From: Adiantum capillus-veneris
Lineage: Eukaryota > Streptophyta > Polypodiopsida > Polypodiales > Pteridaceae
Assembly (NCBI GenBank): GCA_014529385.2
Contig: CM043944.1
Location: 173,974,240-174,038,239, forward strand
Length of the DNA: 64,000 nt
Direction of reading: 5' to 3'
Translations under genes and position numbers: made by a program
Shown: positions 56,500-64,000 of the stretch, one piece after another
Layout: every line of letters begins with the position of its first letter
Position numbering within the stretch: position 1 is the stretch's first letter
Notes under the pieces: model-generated
The model's input: the letters and a program-made list of their open reading frames with translations, nothing else
What the model was told of the DNA's origin: nothing
The model's database searches: none

Positions 56500-57000
56500 A
56501 AAGCTTCTTTTGAGTCAAAGCAGGCAAGGCATTCTCCACCCATTTCTGGTCATGAAATCTCCCGATTGTTAAGGTAACGTGGCTACCAAGGCTCTAGCCC
56601 ATGTCAACAGTTTGGCAAAGATTTCCCCAGGACCCAACTCCAAGATTACCATATGGTCCAAGGCGTTCTCCCTATAGTCGCCCGGTTGAAACTCAATAGT
56701 GAAAGCTTCTTTGAGGGAATTCTAGCTGGCAAAGTGGCCCTTTGCAAACTGATTATACCACTTGTCTGCCAATCCTTCCAGGGTGGAGGGAAAAAGCACC
56801 ATGAAGGAATCTTCTTGGTTAAGCCCGTCTTTGAAAGAGTGATAAGAACTGCCTCACATGGTCCACAGCATCCTCAAGAGATAGTCCCTTAAAAGTAGGA
56901 AACTTGATGGTGACCCTAGAGAGAAGGTTTTTCATTTCATCCGCCTTCGCAGGCTTGATGAGAGGGATGGGAGGTGATTTTGGAGAAGAAATTAGAGAGG
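56500..57000 (-). pseudogene. Gypsy gag fragment
   Basis: The minus strand, read in changing frames, gives K-A-D-E-M-K-N-L-L-S-R-V-T-I-K-F-P-T-F-K-G and D-A-V-D-H-V-R-Q-F-L, then D-S-F-M-V-L-F-P-S-T-L-E-G-L-A-D-K-W-Y-like residues and F-A-K-G-H-F-A-S-W. This is a gag core typical of gypsy elements. At least three frameshifts are seen. It lies between oppositely oriented LTR ends. Confidence 0.7.
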
Positions 57001-57139
57001 GAAATGATGGTAAAGACAGTGAAGGTGAACTTGGTGTTTAATGACAAAGCTTTGACAATAACAGGCATGCATAGATGCAAAAGCTGAATTTCCTAAATTT
57101 TAGGCTAGGTGACAGGGATAGCTTGCAAAGACCTGATAG

Positions 57140-57250
57140 AGCACTCCCACTGGGCGTGCCAAAAATGAGAGCACTTGTAGACGAAAATGATTCATTGTGC
57201 TCTCTAGTGGTGATGGGATGCTCTAGATGCAGTGTGCATGCGGGGTCACA
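57140..57250 (-). mobile_element. LTR end and primer-site-like sequence, minus orientation
   Basis: The minus strand reads ...CTACAAGTGCTCTCA, then TTTTTGGCACGCCCAGTGGG. The latter resembles the primer/leader start of some plant gypsy elements that do not use tRNA-iMet. It is upstream of the gag at 56500-57000, as expected for a 5' LTR. Confidence 0.55.
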
Positions 57251-57359
57251 AGATACCTCAACTCAACAAAATGAAAGTACATCCAAATGAAAAGATAGAC
57301 AATAGAGACAACAACTCGACAATAGATAAGAAAACCAAAAGCCCTCCAAGGTAACACCC

Positions 57360-57510
57360 TGCACATAACCTGAAGACCGTACAAAGACTAGCCTGGCTAT
57401 GGACAACTCTGCCCAAGCCACGACTACAACAAGGTACAATGGGGATGTAGAGGCTAATGTGAAATGGAGTGTGCAGTGGTGCAACAATACTAAAAACCAC
57501 AAAGAAACTG
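57360..57510. repeat. Inverted repeat partner of 53300-53450
   Basis: Reverse complement of 53300-53450 over about 140 bp; probably part of the same LTR family. Confidence 0.75.
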
Positions 57511-58700
57511 ACTAGAACTTTGGCTAGACTCTCAAGAATTGTCCCTCCCTATGATGTCCACATGCTACGGTATATATCCACAAGCTAGGGCCACGCATGG
57601 CCACCACACATATCTGGTGCTATTGGAAATATCAAGCCAAGGACGACTCTAGCATGGCCTGGTCCACCACCACCCCGGCTACTAATAAGGAAGTGATGTC
57701 TCGTAGCTCTTGAATGCTGTGAAAGGGGTGGTCATAGGCTGGATGGTGAAAGATACCTCTATATCCAAGATGGTCTGAGTCCCGCCTAGGCCAACTGAAG
57801 TGTCCACACTGGGCGCCCCCAGTGGGGTTGTCTAAGAGTACACGAGCACGCGGACCAAGTGTGGTCCGAATTGAAGATGGTGTCCTTTGGATCACGTCCA
57901 CCAAGGTGACCATGTAAGTTGAGCCCTATGTAGCCCTATAGACCCACTATAGCCACTAAAAGAACTTGTGAATTTTTTTAAATGAAGTAATGATTCATTA
58001 ACAAAAAGTGATACAAAAGTGCATTAATTACAAAAGAAGAAGCTATGGCAAGAGTGTAACTTGTGAATAGGATATGTTAAGGTCAAGGCATGTGAGCACG
58101 AGGTAGGTGCCAGCCTGATGTAGTAATTGCGTGTGAGTAGGGGTGCGTGTTTTTTATTTGGCCAATGTTGTTATTTTTTGACCAAATCAAGCAGTAGGTT
58201 CATAGTGTTGGTGTGTATATTTGGTGATTGGGTGGTTTGCTACTTTTTTGCTAAGCTTGGGAACCCTCTATCTACACACCTAGATTTGGAGAATTACCTA
58301 CTAGCACAGAGTTGCAATACTCTTTTGAAGTACATCCACAGATTGTGGTCCATTACCATGGATTTCATCCCATCATTAAAACCTCTAGGCACCTAGGAAT
58401 AACTGCAAGAGCTGCTGCTACCGGTGCTTTGTGTGGGTTCTAGTGCTATTGGTAGTTGCCTTTAGAGGTAAAGCCCTAATCACAAAACACGGTCCATTGA
58501 ACACTAAGGACCTTAAAACACTTTATTGCTTTGACTTAAGTCTAGGTCACACCGACTCTAACTCTTGTGGTATGGCCATGAAAGACACACAAAACCCGAT
58601 ATATGCAGAGATGGTGGTGGGTTCCCAAGGGCAGGGAAAGGAACCATCACCTAGCATGGAAGATAAACGCTCAAAATTAGTTATAGCCCAACACAACGGG
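57511..58700. other. Stretch with short frames only
   Basis: A 93-codon minus frame (57632-57913) and a 92-codon plus frame (58431-58709) have no recognised similarity. Confidence 0.4.
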
Positions 58701-59441
58701 GGTGTCTAGGGAAACATTTTGTAGCTGAACAAGGAGGAACTGAAAGGACGCAAGAAAGAGATCAAGAAAGAATTGGCTAAGATTCTCATCACGTTGTCCT
58801 TGAATAAAAGAATGTTGGAAGAAGTAGAGGCAGCCTCCAAGCCTCTAGACACTGCCAAGGGAGATAGGTCTATCAAGATCTCAAAAAAACACTCCATCAA
58901 AGAGTGGAAGTAGAGGATTCACTCACCATGGAGATCCCTCTTGCCTTGATCAAGATACACCTAGTCGAGCTTGCTAAATCTACGCTAGTCTTTGGATTCA
59001 TGGGTAGGATTCCCACCAAAATTGAACTTGTCAATTGGCTTTATAGCTCCAACGTTTTGAATTAGGGTGGTTCTATTTCTAGCACTCAATACCTAGCAAA
59101 AAAAAAAAATCTCTATGCAATTCAAGATGACCTGGTAGTAGCCAAAGCTTTGGCCAAAAGTTTGTTGTTACTCAACTAATCGCCAGCTAGTATGTATGCT
59201 TCCTTAGAATCCCTCATTTTAATCTCCTAATGCATTCTAGGATATGTTCTTAGAGTGGCTGGAATTTTGCAACCTACCCTCGTGGCTAAAAAGAAACTTC
59301 AAAGACCTAGCAACAACCCACAGTACCCCAGTGTTTGTACCATCAAGATAGCAATAGGTACCGCTGCCAATAAGGTGTGTATTTAGAGGGATGTCGGAAA
59401 GAACAAGCCCAAGAATTTGGTAGTAAATGTGGGGGCTAGTC

Positions 59442-59445
59442 TTAA
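59442..59445. repeat. TTAA target duplication (left)
   Basis: Matches TTAA at 60781-60784. With one TTAA retained, the flanking host codons read through in one frame. Confidence 0.85.
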
Positions 59446-60780
59446 CACTAGAATGGTAACATGACACTTTTATGTCCTTGGACACTTTTGTGTCCTGTTA
59501 AGTGACCATTTTGCTTGAATTATTTGAAGAGTATGAAAATGAATTTCTAGGTGCTATATATCCACACAGTTGCCTTATGAGCTGAAAAAACTTAGCATTT
59601 TTTTTGGAGTATCGATCTCACCATTAACCTTACTCTTGCACAACATTTTTGAACCTAAACTGTGAGAAAAAACGGGTCCTGTTTTTGGCTTTTTTTCAAT
59701 TGTTGGCAACTATACCACTCTAAACTTCATGTTTGTGAGGTTTAGATGGCTAGAGGTTAGGCCTTCATAGTTCTCAACATGTTTTGATGCTTGTAGGGAG
59801 AGCTAAGTGTTAAAATTGAAAGTTATGACCAATTTACAAGAATTGCATAATCCTGTTTTTTGGCCAAAATTAGCACTTTTATGATTTTTTTGGTGGCTTT
59901 CTTGATATCCAAATTCAATTTTGATTGTGTAAGTGTAATGTATAACATAAAGCTAATCTTCCTTGAGTTTTGGGGGACCTAATATGCTATATAGCATAGT
60001 ATATGATGATGGTTGAGTTTTTTGATTGCTTAAGAATATGATACATTTTAGAGTAGCAAGTATAACTTTCTCAATATTGCTAGTTTCTTAGGCCAATTGT
60101 GTGTATTTTGTAGGTAGTAACCATATCTAATCATAGACTACAAACTTGGCTAGATATTGAGTAGTTTCTATGGGTTTCTAGAGGTCATAATGCTAAACCC
60201 AGTTTTTTCATGTTTGCTGTATTTAGCACTTTATCATTGCCCCCAAGGTTCCAATTGTAAGAGATCCATTATTCTTTTGACATGCTCCATGGATCCTTTT
60301 GAATCCAAAGGCCCAAAGGGAACTAAGAAAACATGTATATAGTATCTGTATTGAGTGTGACTATAGAAACTTTGATGATAGGTCCGCAGAATGGCAAAAA
60401 TGCAACTTTTTTGTACCTATTTTTTTGCCCAAAAAAAATTAGTGAGGTAAAAGCAACCATATTTTTTGGTCACCAACCCATTGAAGTTAACAAGGCATTT
60501 TATCTCATGTCCTACAAAAATCCCCACTCTTATTTATATGCAGCCAACCGTAAGAAATTGTTGTTTGGGCAAAATGCACTGGTCCATCAACTTTGGAGAC
60601 TTGTAGTGATCAAGGGATGAGAAAAATTACAAGTTTCTCATTTTTTCCATATGTAGTAGTTATTGAAATATAAGCTCATGAAAGGATTTTTCAAAATGAG
60701 TGGATCTACTATGGTTTTGGAATTTTTTCCCAAAACCCTGAAAGGACACTTTTATGTCCTATTAGGTTACCATTCTAGTG
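59446..60780. mobile_element. TTAA-flanked DNA element with CACTAG termini (1335 bp)
   Basis: Ends are CACTAGAATGGTAAC and its exact inverse GTTACCATTCTAGTG, with TTAA on both sides. Subterminal inverted blocks share GGACA..TTTTATGTCC / GGACACTTTTATGTCC. There is no transposase frame, so it is non-autonomous. TTAA duplication is the signature of piggyBac-type cut-and-paste, but the CACTA-like tips are not typical of piggyBac; a CACTA element would leave a 3-bp TSD, and TAA/TTA here do not match. Superfamily left open. Confidence 0.85.
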
Positions 60781-60899
60781 TTAAGGTCCTTTCTTTGAAA
60801 TTTGGCACCTTCTTTGGTGCTTACTTCAAGTGCAAAAATTTTGGGCATTTTTCTAGGTCATGTCTAGCTACCTTGGTCGTGGCCCCGTACCTAGTAGTT

Positions 60900-62580
60900 G
60901 GTGAAAAATGTATGCCTACAATGCTTTAGATAGATACTGAAACAAAAAATATTAATGGAAAGCCATGATAAGATCAGCTACCTGATACAAGTAAGAAAAC
61001 CCTAGAGAATTTATAGAAGCCCACCAAAGCCAATCATAGCAACCACAAGTAGACTTTTGCTACCAGAAAGATACCCTATTTTGATGATTTTTTCACACAT
61101 ATTTCACATCCACATTGGAAAAAACATATAAAATAAGGTTCATATCCCATGAGCTTAATTTTTTGCACCTATTTTAGTTTTTTCATTTGGAACCACGATT
61201 GAGGAGAAATGCTCAAAACAGTGGACCCTAGTTTACCCACATCATGCAAGAAACATTGTCAGGTCATGTTCACACTAGCTCCTTTCTTGTGTAACCCTTG
61301 GGGGTTTCCTTCACCTATGAAAAGAGACTTCTTATTCCTTGAAAACCATTCAATAGAGGTGAGAGGAATAATGCCTAATTGTAATTTTTCATAAACATAA
61401 ATATAATCCCTATACGTGCCCCTTGAGGAAGACTAGCCAATCTTGTAAGCTTGTAATATCAACTCCAATCAAGCAAGGACTTGAATCTAGTGCATTAATG
61501 AAGGGTTGAAGTCTTTTGTCTCCATCTCTCTCCATCAAATTGGTGAATAAATCTCAAAGGGTTTGTCAAATAAGGTGTGTTTTACTTTGTGGTTTTGTTT
61601 GCTTCTTGTTGTTTTTTTCTTCATCTCTAGCTTGGTCTATATTTCTAAATCTATCTCTCTCTCCCTTACATTCTTTGTTATTCTATCTCTCTAGTTTATC
61701 TAGCCACATATCTGTCTCGCTCTATAACCATATATCTATCTCTACATAAGCCCTCTATCTATACCTCTATCTCTATCTTTCTCACATCCTAGCTATCAGC
61801 CATTACTAGATCCTTTTCTTCATGCTTAGATTATCTTAAATGAATAACCCATACAATTTTTAATTTCACCCTTTCTATTTTGTGAAATCTCTTAGGGTGA
61901 ATGTGTGTTTAAATCGTAAAATTCACTTTCAACAAAGAATCGTATTTCTTTTTAGACGTGAAAGACTACAAGAAATTCTTCTCTCTCTACTCCCCATAAT
62001 CTACCACTTCTAGATTATTGTAACTCGTTCAATGTGTGCATATTTATTTTTATCTAGAGGGTGAGTCTTGCTTGATTATGAACCAAGAAGAATTATATGC
62101 ACAACTCATTCCAATTGCTAGGAAAAAAGTATACATCATTGTGAGCACAAAATTGAACAGTTCAAGGTTTGTTTGAGAGAAAAAGTTTAGCCGCTATAAA
62201 TGCATCAGTAAGGCCTTTCATGTTACCCTTGATTTGATAGGATCTAAGCTTGGATGTTTTCATTTTTCTCTTATTTTGAGAGCTCTTTGTGTACATAAGT
62301 GGGTGAGAGAGAGTCTTCTATGGCTTCAATTTTAAGTATTCACCACCAAATACCACACTTCTTAAGTGAATCATTTGCTACCTCCTCACAAGCTCTCACA
62401 GCCAAAGGTCCGGTACCTTCTTGGTAAGTATGCCAAATTCTTGACATAATTTTGGTGAACTCAACACAAAACTGCCAAGGTGAGAGTTTGTGGGTAACTA
62501 TGGGTTATCATGCAAAGCAACATGGTATGCATTTTGAACCAGAAAGAATGCAAATGTTTCAAGAATTTTTAACTATCATG
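60900..62580. other. Stretch with no recognised gene
   Basis: Includes TATCTC/CTCT-rich simple sequence at about 61650-61785. No coding similarity recognised. Confidence 0.45.
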
Positions 62581-62589
62581 CCAGTGAAA

Positions 62590-63460
62590 GAAGGGATATT
62601 TCAGCAACCAAATCCATACAAGCGGTAGTCAACAAAAAGGATCAATTTGATGGCAAAGATGTGACCAAGTGCTTTCACAACTACATGAAGGAGATGAAGT
62701 TGCAGCACATTTTAGAAGGTGAGATGATTCAAAATTTTGTGCTAGTTGTTTATTTAGAAATTAGGAAACATGTAAGGCAATCAAAGATGGGAATGGGAGA
62801 AATTGGAAATAACTCAAACTAGCTTTAAAGGAGGAATATTTCATGGAGGACTCTGCGAGAGTGACCAAAAGGACATTCTTAGAATCGGTAGCCAAGACAA
62901 AGCAGGGAATTTCAATAATGGAGTTACTTAGGGAATTTGAGTGGTGCTATGCAAAACTCATGAGGAGAGAAAAGGTGACACTAGATGCAAAGAAGACATA
63001 TTGTTTCTTACAAGCTACAGGTAAAAGAGGTTCAAGAGAATTTGGAGCTACTTCTTGAAAATAAATATGCCAAGAAAGGACTAAAGACAGACTAGAATGA
63101 GGTTGAAGGTGATGTCTCACTGCTTGCCAAGCAAGAAAGAAGAAGAGATAAGATGGTAGCGAACACTACAACTCCTTCCTCCTCAACTTTTGACAAAATG
63201 GTAAAGCTTTCTTTTGTAGCTCCTAAGTTTGATGAGTCCATGCTAGATGATCTTGTGAAGGGAACGTGCAACTTAAAAGGTAAAATGTGAAAATCTTGAA
63301 GAAAAAGGCAAACCGTTGGGGCCACTTCCTAGGAAAGACAACAGCCCAAAGAAGGGTTTGTCCATAGATGTATTTGGTGTGATAGTATATACCATGTAAG
63401 AAGGGACTGTGATAGTTTTAGTGATGCTTTGACAAAAGATGTTGTCTTTTTTTAAGTATG
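62590..63460 (+). pseudogene. Gag of an LTR element with CCHC-like motif
   Basis: The plus strand reads K-D-Q-F-D-G-K-D-V-T-K-C-F (about 62640), then M-E-D-S-A-R-V-T-K-R-T-F-L-E-S-V-A-K and I-M-E-L-L-R-E-F-E-W-C-Y from 62843, V-T-L-D-A-K-K-T-Y-C-F-L-Q-A, and, in further frames, S-L-L-A-K-Q-E-R-R-R-D-K-M. A zinc-binding stretch C-I-W-C-D-S-I-Y-H-V-R-R-D-C lies at about 63370-63412 (CX2CX4HX4C). This order matches a plant LTR-retrotransposon gag. It is broken in at least three frames. No protease or RT follows within the window. Confidence 0.72.
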
Positions 63461-63616
63461 GTAAACTCCACTTAAGGGAGGTTTATGGCTATCAGCTATT
63501 TTTTGGTGTTTTGATAAAAAATTTGCACTTTTTTCTTGTGGTCTCTTTTTAAAAAGTTGATCTATAGTTATCATGAAAGCACTAGTCAAATATCAACCCA
63601 AAATGTCTACCAGGTA

Positions 63617-63634
63617 CATGGATCGTGATCCATA
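63617..63634. repeat. 18-bp palindrome (copy 4, CATGGATCGTGATCCATA)
   Basis: Two changes from the perfect form. First of two copies after the gag remnant. Confidence 0.85.
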
Positions 63635-63898
63635 TTGGGAAGAACCTTGGGATGAATTTTTGTCCTGTGGGTTCTCTCTTGCCAATATAAGCCAAATCTT
63701 ACCCCTTTTTGAATTTGAAACTCTAAAAGTTCAATTTCCCAGGAGTTTACTAGATTTCCAAGATTTTTTGCAGATGGATCCAATTTCCTGATTTTAGATA
63801 TACTCTAGCAGTCTATTTTTGTCAAACTCATGCATTTGGTATCTGGAATCAAGCCCAAACAATCGGTGAGAATTTTTAGTCAATTGGTCACAAAGGTA

Positions 63899-63916
63899 CA
63901 TGGATCGTGATCCATG
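63899..63916. repeat. 18-bp palindrome (copy 5, CATGGATCGTGATCCATG)
   Basis: One change from the perfect form, 282 bp after copy 4. It is followed by TTCCTCAGCAAAATTGAG; copies 1 and 3 are also followed by TTC. Confidence 0.87.
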
Positions 63917-64000
63917 TTCCTCAGCAAAATTGAGAAAAAATTGCTCAGATAGTTTCTTGCAACCCCTGTTATCCCTTTTTTCAAGGTCTTTTTGGGTTTG

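Larger units (their letters stand above)
58720..60890 (+). pseudogene. DUF4283/zinc-knuckle ORF1-like gene split by a TTAA element
   Basis: A Lys-rich start (E-E-L-K-G-R-K-K-E-I-K-K-E-L, near 58735) is followed, after a frame shift, by the DUF4283-type stretch I-P-L-A-L-I-K-I-H-L-V-E-L-A-K, L-V-F-G-F-M-G-R-I-P-T-K-I-E-L-V-N-W-L-Y (58930-59060). Past 59446 the gene is interrupted by a 1335-bp element. It resumes at 60781 with K-F-G-T-F-F-G-A-Y-F-K-C-K-N-F-G-H-F-S-R-S-C, a CCHC knuckle whose first Cys is Tyr. Such proteins are ORF1 or gag-like products of plant LINEs. Stops occur (for example near 59060). No partner RT was found in the window. Confidence 0.65.

Noticed and set aside
57632-57913. 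93-codon minus-strand frame
   Set aside because: No family resemblance; it lies in transposon-derived sequence.
59442-60784. Classifying the 1335-bp element as an ordinary CACTA (En/Spm) transposon
   Set aside because: CACTA elements make a 3-bp duplication; the flanking triplets are TAA and TTA, whereas TTAA matches on both sides and restores the host frame.

Overview
The window looks like nuclear DNA of a land plant with a large, repeat-rich genome. The LTR elements use an initiator-Met tRNA primer site (TGGTATCAGAGC). Other plant-typical signs are a chromodomain Ty3/gypsy element, Ty1/copia elements, L1-type LINEs whose ORF1 carries a DUF4283-like domain, plant telobox motifs (AAACCCTAA), and long (AG)n/(TG)n microsatellites. 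An RTE-like LINE protein of the style I associate with ferns and lycophytes makes a seed-free plant plausible, but the species cannot be fixed from sequence alone. No intact host gene, rRNA, tRNA or CRISPR array was recognised. Two short pieces may be host-gene remnants: a possible terminal exon of a CPSF-A/RSE1-like gene near 28.4 kb and an SCC2/Nipped-B-like fragment near 33.15 kb.

Layout. 1-16.6 kb is a nested stack. A minus-strand L1-type LINE (L1-a) was hit twice by one LTR family with very long (about 1.5 kb) LTRs: once by a complete element (9490-15795, minus, TSD GTCTG) and once by the plus-strand LTR at 1-6393. That LTR was in turn split by a 4.9-kb chromodomain gypsy element (873-5796, TSD AGCTA) that landed at its TATA box. 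The 9490-15795 element carries a 568-bp hAT-like MITE (TSD CACCAAGT). An 895-bp tandem duplication later copied the LINE/LTR junction. 16.6-25.9 kb holds an RTE-like LINE as separated 5' and 3' parts, with a second L1 (L1-b, 18190-23311, minus) and a gypsy LTR fragment between them.

25.9-35 kb is low in recognisable genes: gag-like scraps, an LTR-like fragment, a 30-bp minisatellite, a 9-bp-TSD Mutator-like MITE (30984-31406), and repeats. 35.2-40.7 kb is a nearly complete minus-strand copia element with only four or so coding lesions. It sits inside a diverged repeat family whose units carry an 18-bp palindrome (CATGGATCGCGATCCATG). 43.7-47.7 kb is a second copia element (TSD AGCAA) with gag only, into which a reversed gypsy integrase fragment has been placed. 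50-57.5 kb contains scraps of other gypsy elements (protease, integrase, gag, inverted LTR ends) and a 120-bp (AG)n run. 58.9-60.9 kb is a DUF4283/zinc-knuckle LINE-type ORF split by a 1335-bp element with CACTAG termini and a TTAA target duplication. 62.6-63.5 kb is another gag, followed by two more palindrome-bearing repeat units.

The genes do not form a pathway. The window records successive transposition, with order readable from TSDs and nesting. The most unusual signals are the palindrome-bearing repeat, the TTAA/CACTAG element, the conserved ATGA ORF1/ORF2 overlap in both L1 copies, and the telobox array in the gypsy LTR.
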